Source: an uncultured Alphaproteobacteria bacterium (lineage in GTDB: Bacteria > Pseudomonadota > Alphaproteobacteria > Rs-D84). From it: a stretch of 7,747 nucleotides of DNA. Positions 1 through 7,105 of this stretch are shown here, piece after piece. The position numbers and the translations under genes were made by a program. The notes under the pieces are model-generated. The model did not search any database, had not been told where the DNA came from, and saw only the letters and a program-made list of their open reading frames with translations. Every line of letters begins with the position of its first letter. The first letter of the stretch is position 1. Location: the NCBI GenBank assembly GCA_944390185.1, contig CALXPA010000071.1, positions 1 through 7,747 on the forward strand, written 5' to 3'.

Positions 1-1
1 C

Positions 2-88
2 TATAATTTCTATGTACATCCTTTAAAATCACATGATAAACATGCAGGAAATGTACTAGAAAATTTATTAGTTACAAACGTTAATTAA
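2..88 (+). CDS. Possible 3' end of an unidentified protein (partial)
   Basis: An open frame enters from the left edge and runs 28 codons to a TAA at 86-88. The visible tail is hydrophilic and varied (HPLKSHDKHAGNVLENLL, ending VTNVN) and reads like genuine protein C-terminus. It is too short to assign a family or function. Its last 21 bases overlap a minus-strand open frame that ends at 68, so the two would be convergent and overlapping if both are real. Only 28 codons are visible, so a chance open frame in AT-rich DNA remains possible. Confidence 0.35.
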   Translation, partial: YNFYVHPLKSHDKHAGNVLENLLVTNVN

Positions 89-233
89 CAATTCAATATT
101 ACTAAACTTTTTTGTACTCTCATATTTTTCATAAATAAAATTATTGAATTTTTCAGTATTAATAAGTTGTAAATTGAGGAGTTCATCCCCAGTTTCTCCC
201 CAATTTTACATAATAGTACCATTTTTTAGTCAT
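68..233 (-). pseudogene. Frame-broken small ORF, hypothetical
   Basis: An ATG at 233 (minus) opens MTKKWYYYVK, then runs into a TGA after 16 codons. One base away, a second frame (205 down to the TAA at 68-70) continues for 45 codons with protein-like content: NWGETGDELLNLQ, then a charged stretch containing NFIYEKYES and an end reading ELLINVCN. A one-base deletion near 204-208 would join them into one protein of about 55 residues. This is what makes a decayed or frameshifted small gene plausible. No Shine-Dalgarno is visible before 233 and I do not recognise the family. It could also be chance. Confidence 0.3.
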
Positions 234-330
234 TATATAGACTAACTTTATTTTATAAAAAATGTCTATAACATTTGAAACTGTAAGAATATATCAAATT
301 TAACTTTTTAAAAATATAAACTTTTCATCT

Positions 331-470
331 TAGGGTTATGAGCGAGACTTGGCCAGTTTTTGTAGGTTTGTGAAAATTAGAGTTTTTGTTGGTATTTCAG
401 TAATTTTATTGATTTTGGTTTTGAGAACATTTGTGCATTTTTAGGGCTTTTTTTGAGGGTTTATTACCCA
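331..470 (+). other. T/G-skewed non-coding stretch, possible remnant or structured leader
   Basis: Over these 140 bases I count 65 T, 35 G, 29 A and 11 C, so G outnumbers C about three to one and T outnumbers A more than two to one. The neighbouring genes show no such skew. It lacks a long ORF. One frame (334-444) encodes 36 residues with a hydrophobic run and no ATG; another starts ATG at 338 and stops after MSETWPVFVGL. The rest of the gap from 234 to 583 shows no gene and no convincing promoter. It may be a decayed gene or mobile-element end, or the leader of the small genes downstream. Confidence 0.4.
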
Positions 471-490
471 ATTTTTTCCCAATAGGTAAT
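457..490 (+). promoter_or_regulatory. Two mutually exclusive short hairpins upstream of the small-gene pair
   Basis: GGGT (457-460) can pair with ACCC (466-469) across a 5-nt loop. Alternatively ATTACC (463-468) can pair with GGTAAT (485-490). The two stems share bases 466-468, so only one can form at a time. The stems are only 4 and 6 bp, so this is suggestive rather than strong. It lies about 95 bases before the first small gene and could be a leader element. Confidence 0.2.
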
Positions 491-569
491 GTACGTCTGT
501 TCGTATCTAGAATTAGTATTTACTGTATTTTTAAAAAGCATTTTTTGCTGTTAAAATTTTAATTTTTAT

Positions 570-575
570 GGAGGT
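570..575 (+). promoter_or_regulatory. Ribosome binding site of first small gene
   Basis: GGAGGT lies 8 bases before the ATG at 584 and fixes that start. The RBS and spacer (GGAGGTTTTTATTTATG) closely resemble those of the second small gene (GGAGGTTTTAAATATG), in keeping with a tandem duplication. Confidence 0.8.
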
Positions 576-583
576 TTTTATTT

Positions 584-877
584 ATGAATAATTTTAGAGA
601 AGTTAATGATGATATTTTAAAGGAGTGGTTAGAATTTAGAGAGGAAACTGCTTTTTGTGAGATGTCTCCTCAAGATAAAAAATATTGCATATATTTTGAA
701 GAAATATCCGAAAGAATACTAAAAAATGTACCTAATAACAATAAGAAATATGTTCAAAAACAACTAGATCAGCTTGATAAGAATTTTATGGATTATTTAT
801 ATTACTGGAACGAAAAATACTACAGAAATGGATTTATTGATGGAGTGCAGTTGATTGGAGGATGTATAGAAAAATAA
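584..877 (+). CDS. Small hypothetical protein, first of a tandem paralogous pair (97 aa)
   Basis: The product is a 97-residue soluble protein with no signal peptide or membrane segment; it is charged and probably helical. I do not recognise a named family with confidence. It shares a clear skeleton with the protein of the next gene: W15, F18-R19, an ILxxV segment before KYV (55-57), and a C-terminal NEKYY (76-80) followed by GFxDxxxL (83-90). The C-terminal helix faintly recalls small clostridial domains of the DUF6809 kind, but that is only a memory-based impression. The start is set by GGAGGT at 570-575. The stop lies 26 bases before the next ATG, so the two genes are very probably co-transcribed. 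They converge on the large STAND gene. The function is unknown; an immunity, regulatory or mobile-element role is possible. Confidence 0.8.
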   Translation: MNNFREVNDDILKEWLEFREETAFCEMSPQDKKYCIYFEEISERILKNVPNNNKKYVQKQLDQLDKNFMDYLYYWNEKYYRNGFIDGVQLIGGCIEK

Positions 878-890
878 TTATATTAATATC

Positions 891-896
891 GGAGGT
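891..896 (+). promoter_or_regulatory. Ribosome binding site deciding the start of the second small gene
   Basis: GGAGGT lies 7 bases before the ATG at 904. An in-frame ATG at 862 would add 14 residues but overlaps the upstream gene and lacks this spacing, so 904 is the better start. The paralogue alignment agrees: with this start W15 and F18-R19 fall at identical positions in both proteins. Confidence 0.8.
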
Positions 897-903
897 TTTA
901 AAT

Positions 904-1209
904 ATGGAAATAAATAAAGAATTTGTTGAAAATTTAATAAAACAATGGATTAATTTTAGAGATAACGAGTTTGATAGATTTAAAAATATGAAATGTAATG
1001 AAAAATTAGATTTTGATTCATTTAATGATAAAATTTTAAGTTGTGTTTCTGGACAAGACTATAAATATGTTGCTAACGAATGTGAAAAATTCTATAAACA
1101 TATTGTGAATTTTTCATCTTTCTATAATGAAAAATATTATCAAGCTGGTTTTGCAGATTGTTTAAACTTAGTTATTATGAGCCTTGGTGGAACTGGAATT
1201 AATAAATAA
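904..1209 (+). CDS. Small hypothetical protein, second of the tandem paralogous pair (101 aa)
   Basis: The product is a 101-residue protein with no signal peptide or clear membrane segment. It aligns end to end with the preceding gene's product: W15, F18-R19, KYV (54-56), YNEKYY (74-79) and GFxDxxxL (82-89). The central parts have diverged. It carries a short extra tail ending GGTGINK. The spacing of 26 bases to the upstream gene and the shared RBS design point to an operon formed by tandem duplication. A strong inverted repeat 10 bases after the stop ends the unit. No function can be assigned. The conserved aromatic and charged C-terminal motif is the likeliest functional surface (inference). 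Confidence 0.8.
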   Translation: MEINKEFVENLIKQWINFRDNEFDRFKNMKCNEKLDFDSFNDKILSCVSGQDYKYVANECEKFYKHIVNFSSFYNEKYYQAGFADCLNLVIMSLGGTGINK

Positions 1210-1219
1210 TTCTAAATGT

Positions 1220-1260
1220 AAAAAGTGTGAAACATACACAATGTATATTTCACACTTTTT
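1220..1260. terminator. Bidirectional Rho-independent terminator between convergent genes
   Basis: Arms of 19 bases (1220-1238 and 1242-1260) flank a 3-base loop. They are perfectly complementary except at one position, which is C/A on the plus transcript and a G-U wobble on the minus transcript. The stem begins with a run of A and ends with a run of T, giving a U-tract in either direction. It lies 10 bases after the plus-strand small gene and 21 bases past the stop of the minus-strand large gene, so it serves both. Confidence 0.85.
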
Positions 1261-1281
1261 GAAAATTTTACACCAAAAATT

Positions 1282-4200
1282 TTATATTATTTTTTTAGAC
1301 TTCATTAAATATTCCCTTATATAATATGCTTTAGACGATGCACATTCAATTAGTGCATTTAATATTCTCTCGCAAATGTTATACATTTCTCTTGATATAG
1401 TATTATTTTCAAGATTCATTACATATGAATGAAGTACATTTTCTAAATAGAATATACTATTTCTACTTTTTTCTAAGTTACTCTTTATGTCATTTTCTGG
1501 TAATGTTTTAAAGGTTCTTAGTCCTTCTTTCAATATTAGTTCAGAGAAATAATACATTAAAGAACTTATTCCTTCAAATACAATAACATTAATGTTTGAA
1601 TTTTTTACAAATTCACAAATGTATTGGACTCCTCCTCTTATTGGTGGATTTTTAAAATCTACTGGTTGCCATGGCATATTCAAATAAATATACTCTGATA
1701 AAATTTCAGCTCTTTCATCATATTTGTATTTTTCGCCATCTGCAATTTTTTTAGAAATGTCAACCATTACATTTAAGATTTTATTAAAAAACTCCCAATA
1801 TTTATCTATGTTATTATTTTTCTCTGTCAGTAATCTGTATTGCAATAATGTCCATTTCATAAAATATGGTGCATTGTTACACGCTTCCTTTATTTCCTCC
1901 ATATAATTATCTAAATCACTTTCTACCATTTGATAAAAATAGTTTCCAAAGAAGTCAGTATAGTATTTTAATAATTCGAAATAACCTTCATCCATTCTAT
2001 GTCCTTTTTTTCTATAATTATTTTTTTCTTCTTCAGCCAATACAATTCTATTTAGTATTTCTAATATAATATTATCAAATTCCACATTATATTTTTGTGG
2101 TAACATCATCATTTTTTCTGTAACGCTATATAAAGAGCATTCTTTCTTATCATTGATCAATTTAGAGAAATCATCAATTTTTAATAATTTTTTTCTTATC
2201 CCTTTTAGCCATTTTGAATAATTATTTTCATTTTTATTTTTATCTAGATAATTTATAGTTCTATTTTTTTGTTTTTCTTTTGATTCCAGTATATCAAAAT
2301 ACTCAGTTAAATTAATACACCATTTTGCTAATTTTTGATCTACATTCCATAAATATTTTCCTATTCCAATAGCTGTATGTAATCTAATATCTACATCACA
2401 AGATGTTAACCCTTTGGTCAATAGTTCCTTTTTTTCATTTTCTTTTAATTCATAACAAATACATGAAAATGCTTCTGCGGCAGTCCATAATCCAGTATTA
2501 TCTATTCTTCCATTTCCAGTAATTGTATTTAAAGTTCTCTCGTATTTTATAAACTCATTAATTATAAATTCTTTACACCAATTTCTTTCGTTCTCTTTTA
2601 ATTCCTTATTGAAGGTAATATATATAATTGCAATACTTTCTATTATTCCCACCATATATAAAGATAGTTTTTCATCACCATCAAGGTTGTCATAAATTGC
2701 CACCAGTTCCTTTACTTCTTTAAGAAGCATATTAACATTTTTATATATAGAAAATTCGAATTCATTATTTTTAGCTTTGCTTGTCCAATTAATAATCCCA
2801 AAAAACCTATTCATTAAATCATTCTTTTTCTTAGTTTCTTCTGATATTTTCAATAAGTTTTCATCAGTTATTTCCCCGCTTGTACAAATAATTTGGTTAT
2901 TTTCTTCGTCTAATTCATATTTGTACTTTCTTGAATCGATTCTATTTAACCTAAATTTCCATTCAGTTATATCTTTATTTTTCTCGTCAAGCTTATCTAT
3001 TACTTTCCATACATCCTCTCTCAAATCCGTAAATTGTAATTTTGTACAAAGACTTTCTAAAGTTTCTTCTCTCCACTTTCTCGTTGCTGCTTTTCTTCTA
3101 TCCTCTTCATAAATTTTTTTCAATATATCATTATGCATAGCAAACCAATTTATTTCTTTATCTCCCATTTCTTGAACTCTTCTTGCTATATCCATATCAT
3201 AGAAATCATTATTTTGTAAAAGTAGTAAACCACTTCTTCCTAAACTTTTATAATATGGTATAGCTACAGATACTAAAACAGAAGTAGTAAATACAGAATT
3301 ACTGTTTGATAAAATATAATCTATGCAATATTCAATCTCTTTTTTATTATCTTTAAAATATTCAAAATGTTCAATAAGATTATTTTCTAATGCCATTAAT
3401 GCTGATTCTATTAAATATGGTGTATTACTCATGCCTCTGTATGCTAACCAAAAACTGTTTATACCATACTGTTTAATTATTGTTCCGTCTTCCTTCTTTA
3501 TTTCATAAACAATTTTCTCTAAAATGTTTATTTTCTCTTCTTCACTATACTCTTTTAAGCTATTTTTTATATATGTTTCAGCAGATATGTTGCACAATTC
3601 TATAACAAAATCTATAGCCTTTTTAGGGCAATACATAAATAAACTTCTAAATGGCTCCCTCTTTCCACTTGGTGGAAAATAGTCATGCCTTGAAGAAGAC
3701 TTTAAGCCATATATCTTATACTCATCCCAGTCATCATTAATGTAAAATGGAAGCTTATCGTTTTCTTTTGTTTTCTCTTTTATAAACCATTCTTTTTTTG
3801 CTACTTTTATTAATATTTCTGGATTGTTTTTTGCTATAAAACATGTATACAAGCTATGATATATCTGTTCAGCTATATCATCTATATAATTATTTTTTTT
3901 CCTTTCTATATCATTAAACACTGTGTTTTCTAAAAACATATTGAATTCATTTGATATACTATTATATGTTATCATTGCTATTGAAAATATATCTTTTATT
4001 AGTTCTCTTTCACTATAATTATCTTTTATTCTATCTATAATAAATAAAGATAACAATCCTGCTTCTCTTGATTCAAGTGGTAGCTCCTCATTTATGTTTA
4101 TTATAGATGACCATTCTTTTAATATTTTAAAGCAGTGAATATCCATGTTATCCGATAATTCTTCTCTTTTATTGTATAAGAACTTAATTATTTCCTTCCA

Positions 4201-6339
4201 TGATTCTCCATATGGTTTTAAAGTAATTAAAGCTGATTTCTTTGCCATACTTTCATTTGTGGTTATATTAAATAAGTCCATATTAGGTTTTTTGGCAGTA
4301 ACTCTTATCATAAAACATAATCTTTTTAATAAGTTGCACTTGTCATTTAATAGCTCTTTTTCTAATAAACTTAATAACTTACCTAATTTATTACTAAATA
4401 TTATAGCTGACATAGTTTCATCATACCATATGTTCTTTAGTTCATTTGTAGAAAATACCTCTTTTATATAATTATTTATAAAATCATCATCTTTTTCATT
4501 TAACCACAATCTATATGCTCTACACATGGATTGTTCACAACCAATATTAATAAAAAACTCATTTAAATTATTATTATATATCTTATATTGCTTTTCTATA
4601 TAATTTTCTATTGCCCAATCTTCAAATACATCATGAGTTAAATATACAAATCCGTCTTTTATAGAAACTAGCCCGTCTTCTTCTAGTTTAGTTATAGCAG
4701 AAAAATCAAACTCATTAATATCTACTGCATATGTCATTGCTAAAGATCTTTTTAAAGCTATTTCTATAAATGTTTTCTCTCTTTTATATGGCAATCCATC
4801 AGCTCTTTCACTATTCTTTTTTATTATTTTCTCCCATATAACGTTTTTAATTGTATCTTTAGTATCGTTTTTCGTTAAAATATATCCACTATTAATTATT
4901 TTATAAACTGATGATAGATAAAATGGATTTTTTATTAATTCTAATATTTCTTCGTTGCAATTTAATGTTTTTAAATTTGGTATCTTCTCTATAAATTCAT
5001 CTATTTGTAATTTTGAAAACTTATTTATTTCAATAATATCATATTTAATACCGTACTCACTAATAAAGTTCATAATTATCTGTTGTACAGCATAATTTCT
5101 CGTTGTTGCTACAATCTTCCATTCAGGATGTTTCGAAATTAATGATAAAAAGTCTAAAAAAGCTCTATTACTTTCCAATTCTAATATTTTTTCTAACGCT
5201 TCGATGAATATCACTTTATCATTACATAATGTAATTATATTAAACAAATCTGTTATATTACTGTTAACTCCTATACCACTGAAAACATTTTGAATATTAG
5301 GGTGGTTGAATTCTTCCGTTCTAATCGCTAATGAATATCTATTTTTACAATATTTTTTCCAATACTCTTTAGCAATTCCAGACTTTCCTATTCCTCTTTC
5401 TCCTGTTATTAAAACTAATTGATTATTTTCTAGTAAATCGTTAACTTTATCTATTTCTTCATTTCTATTTATTGTTATTCCAGCAACATCACTATTCATA
5501 TTCTCTATTATTAAATCAGTATGCTTTTGCAATTTTTGTCTATCTATTTTTATTTCGCCGTCATCTGTATTTACATCAAAATCTAATTCTTCTTTTATTT
5601 GTTGTAATGAAATTGTTCCAGCATTTTGGTTTTTGTCTGCAACATAACAATATAGTTTATTTCCAAAATTGTCTTCTTTTATTAAGATTTCTAATGCAGA
5701 CATAAAAGAAGATTTTATATAACTATTAGGTGTATCCACATCTAAAATACTTATACTAAATATTTTTAAAAATTGCCAGATTTCCCTATCTGTTAAATCA
5801 TCTTTTTCTTGCATCAAATGATACTTTATAATTTCAAATTTCTTTTTCTTATCATCACTACTAAATTTGTTTTTATATATTTTATTAATAAATTCTTCTT
5901 CATTTTCGCATGAGTTTGCCCATGCATTAATTGTTTTTAACGACTCAATATCTGTTTTTGAAAGTCCAGAAACAATTATATCAATGCAGTCTCTTTCCAT
6001 ATTAAAAAGTTTGCTATTATTAAAATCATTCCAAGCTCCTTTAATAACGTCTTTTAATACTGTATCACTTTTAGTTATTGAAATAGAATGTTTAATTTGG
6101 CAAAGCATTTTATTTCCGTTATCTCCAAAAACAATACAATCATCTGTATCATATCCTTCATATCTTCCCTGCAATTTGATTTTTTCAACTTTTTCAGCTT
6201 TTAAATTAATAATTTTCCATCCTAATATCATTGAAGCCACAAAAAATGTTTGCACACCTATTTCATAATTTACTCCTCCACCTCCCACTGAAAATGGATT
6301 ACTAATTTCTGCCCTATGCTCACTTTTCTTATTACTCAA
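1282..6339 (-). CDS. Large Avs-like STAND NTPase with N-terminal PD-(D/E)xK nuclease-like domain (1685 aa)
   Basis: This is probably an anti-phage sensor-effector: an ATPase that oligomerises on recognising a phage product and activates a DNA-cutting domain (known for Avs proteins; inferred here). Residues 14-120 look like a Cap4/Mrr-type nuclease domain: a GGGG loop (19-22), E26, then GYDTDD (62-67) and QIKHS (81-85), fitting E, D and Q-x-K catalytic positions. Residues about 290-580 form the NTPase: Walker A GERGIGKS (313-320), Walker B-like VIFIEALEK (376-384) with E380 where Asp is usual, sensor ATTRN (411-415), NPFYLS (471-476) and a winged-helix end LTHDVFEDWA (567-576). Residues 590-1685 are helical, as in TPR-like sensor regions. 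I recognise recurring segments of a large unnamed 'ATP-binding protein' family, such as WLAYRGMSNTP (964-974). The start is TTG with a perfect RBS and an in-frame stop just upstream. The exact Avs type is not assigned. Confidence 0.85.
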   Translation of the reverse strand: MSNKKSEHRAEISNPFSVGGGGVNYEIGVQTFFVASMILGWKIINLKAEKVEKIKLQGRYEGYDTDDCIVFGDNGNKMLCQIKHSISITKSDTVLKDVIKGAWNDFNNSKLFNMERDCIDIIVSGLSKTDIESLKTINAWANSCENEEEFINKIYKNKFSSDDKKKKFEIIKYHLMQEKDDLTDREIWQFLKIFSISILDVDTPNSYIKSSFMSALEILIKEDNFGNKLYCYVADKNQNAGTISLQQIKEELDFDVNTDDGEIKIDRQKLQKHTDLIIENMNSDVAGITINRNEEIDKVNDLLENNQLVLITGERGIGKSGIAKEYWKKYCKNRYSLAIRTEEFNHPNIQNVFSGIGVNSNITDLFNIITLCNDKVIFIEALEKILELESNRAFLDFLSLISKHPEWKIVATTRNYAVQQIIMNFISEYGIKYDIIEINKFSKLQIDEFIEKIPNLKTLNCNEEILELIKNPFYLSSVYKIINSGYILTKNDTKDTIKNVIWEKIIKKNSERADGLPYKREKTFIEIALKRSLAMTYAVDINEFDFSAITKLEEDGLVSIKDGFVYLTHDVFEDWAIENYIEKQYKIYNNNLNEFFINIGCEQSMCRAYRLWLNEKDDDFINNYIKEVFSTNELKNIWYDETMSAIIFSNKLGKLLSLLEKELLNDKCNLLKRLCFMIRVTAKKPNMDLFNITTNESMAKKSALITLKPYGESWKEIIKFLYNKREELSDNMDIHCFKILKEWSSIININEELPLESREAGLLSLFIIDRIKDNYSERELIKDIFSIAMITYNSISNEFNMFLENTVFNDIERKKNNYIDDIAEQIYHSLYTCFIAKNNPEILIKVAKKEWFIKEKTKENDKLPFYINDDWDEYKIYGLKSSSRHDYFPPSGKREPFRSLFMYCPKKAIDFVIELCNISAETYIKNSLKEYSEEEKINILEKIVYEIKKEDGTIIKQYGINSFWLAYRGMSNTPYLIESALMALENNLIEHFEYFKDNKKEIEYCIDYILSNSNSVFTTSVLVSVAIPYYKSLGRSGLLLLQNNDFYDMDIARRVQEMGDKEINWFAMHNDILKKIYEEDRRKAATRKWREETLESLCTKLQFTDLREDVWKVIDKLDEKNKDITEWKFRLNRIDSRKYKYELDEENNQIICTSGEITDENLLKISEETKKKNDLMNRFFGIINWTSKAKNNEFEFSIYKNVNMLLKEVKELVAIYDNLDGDEKLSLYMVGIIESIAIIYITFNKELKENERNWCKEFIINEFIKYERTLNTITGNGRIDNTGLWTAAEAFSCICYELKENEKKELLTKGLTSCDVDIRLHTAIGIGKYLWNVDQKLAKWCINLTEYFDILESKEKQKNRTINYLDKNKNENNYSKWLKGIRKKLLKIDDFSKLINDKKECSLYSVTEKMMMLPQKYNVEFDNIILEILNRIVLAEEEKNNYRKKGHRMDEGYFELLKYYTDFFGNYFYQMVESDLDNYMEEIKEACNNAPYFMKWTLLQYRLLTEKNNNIDKYWEFFNKILNVMVDISKKIADGEKYKYDERAEILSEYIYLNMPWQPVDFKNPPIRGGVQYICEFVKNSNINVIVFEGISSLMYYFSELILKEGLRTFKTLPENDIKSNLEKSRNSIFYLENVLHSYVMNLENNTISREMYNICERILNALIECASSKAYYIREYLMKSKKII

Positions 6340-6348
6340 TTATTTCCG

Positions 6349-6356
6349 ACCTCCTT
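6349..6356 (-). promoter_or_regulatory. Strong Shine-Dalgarno supporting a TTG start
   Basis: On the minus strand AAGGAGGT lies 9 bases before TTG at 6339. The codon directly upstream of the TTG is an in-frame TAA, so translation cannot begin further upstream. The first ATG in this frame would lie inside the nuclease domain and would remove its conserved start. Confidence 0.85.
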
Positions 6357-6403
6357 ATATATTACTTTTTTATAAAGCTTTAAGATATTTTATTATTTAT
6401 CGA

Positions 6404-6452
6404 AAAAGCAAAATAATCCTGTAATTTTTAATTACTTTCATACTTTGCTTTT
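6404..6452 (-). terminator. Stem with nested hairpin after the rloB-like gene, possible terminator or attenuator
   Basis: Read on the minus strand, a 12-base arm beginning AAAAGCAAA pairs with an arm ending TTTGCTTTT. There is one G-U wobble, and a T run follows. Inside lies a second perfect stem, GTAATT-3 nt-AATTAC (6421-6435). It starts 11 bases after the rloB stop and lies about 50 bases before the RBS of the large gene. It may end the ATPase/RloB transcript or tune read-through. The stem is AT-rich and the main loop is long, so termination strength is uncertain. The rest of this 124-bp gap holds no gene; -10-like AT-rich hexamers are present but none stands out. Confidence 0.5.
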
Positions 6453-6463
6453 CATTTGTAACC

Positions 6464-7105
6464 TTATTCTAAATACTCTTTTAATCCATCAACTATTTTA
6501 TAAACTTTATTCATTGGATTTCTTTGTGATGCTTGTCCATCTTTATTTAATTTTTCCATATATTCACAATTTTTTATTGCTGTATGTAGCTTTCCCTCAC
6601 TTGTAACCTTATCAAATATATTTGTATCGTTTTTAGTATAATCACCTAATCCTTTTTTCTGAAATTCTTTACTAAGTTCTTGTAATACATCATCTTTTGA
6701 AGTATATCTGCTTACTTTCTTAAAATGTGCTAATAGCCAAAGCTCAAAATTAGGATTAGACCAAGCTACATTATAATTGCAATTATCTATCGCTGAATTA
6801 AATTGTTCATCATTATAATCATCTTTGTCAAATACTACCCAGACTTGTCCATATACCTTATTAGCATGATTAACTGTTTTTTGAGTATATTTTACTAAAG
6901 ATGTTGTATTCATTCCTGTTCCTTTTATATCAATATTTGGAATTAAAACATCTACCTTATTTCCATACTTTTCATTAATCTTTTTCTTTAATCCATTAAA
7001 GTAATTAGGTTCTGTCTTTTTTCCTTCACAAATAATTAAGTAATTGGCTGGTGCTTGCCTTTTACTTTTTAGTCTGTCTTTTCTTGAAATATTATTATTT
7101 TTCAT
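6464..7105 (-). CDS. rloB: RloB-family protein (AbiLii-like), putative Toprim-fold nuclease of an ATPase-paired abortive-infection system
   Basis: A 213-residue protein with RloB-family hallmarks: a basic N-terminus (SRKDRLKSKR), YLIICEGKKTEPNYF (22-36) with E27 and E32, VVFDKDD (90-96) giving D93 and D95, SNPNFELWLLAHF (116-128), and a C-terminal NPMNKVYKIVDGL (197-208). The invariant Glu followed by a DxD pair fits a Toprim active site (inference); related partners such as AriB in PARIS are Toprim effectors. The length is normal for the family. The ATG at 7105 overlaps the end of the ATPase gene by 11 bp and has no good Shine-Dalgarno, which suggests translational coupling. Together they match RloA/RloB and the lactococcal AbiL pair (AbiLi/AbiLii). 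The ATPase probably holds or triggers RloB after phage sensing (inference). The gene looks intact. Confidence 0.88.
   Translation of the reverse strand: MKNNNISRKDRLKSKRQAPANYLIICEGKKTEPNYFNGLKKKINEKYGNKVDVLIPNIDIKGTGMNTTSLVKYTQKTVNHANKVYGQVWVVFDKDDYNDEQFNSAIDNCNYNVAWSNPNFELWLLAHFKKVSRYTSKDDVLQELSKEFQKKGLGDYTKNDTNIFDKVTSEGKLHTAIKNCEYMEKLNKDGQASQRNPMNKVYKIVDGLKEYLE

Noticed and set aside
270..305. TTGAAA as a -35 box of a promoter for the small-gene pair
   Set aside because: No TATAAT-like hexamer lies at 16-18 bases. AT-rich DNA gives many such half-sites, so no promoter is called.
536..552. AGCA...TGCT hairpin just before the first small gene, as an operator or terminator
   Set aside because: Only about 4 bp of stem in very AT-rich DNA; this is expected by chance.
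862..903. Upstream in-frame ATG giving a 115-residue version of the second small protein
   Set aside because: It overlaps the preceding gene and has no well-placed RBS. GGAGGT sits correctly before the ATG at 904, and that start aligns with the paralogue.
1724..6268. Several plus-strand open frames of 60-133 codons lying opposite the large STAND gene
   Set aside because: They are antisense shadows of a long, motif-rich coding sequence. Their translations are low-complexity (rich in F, L, S, I) and have no convincing RBS.
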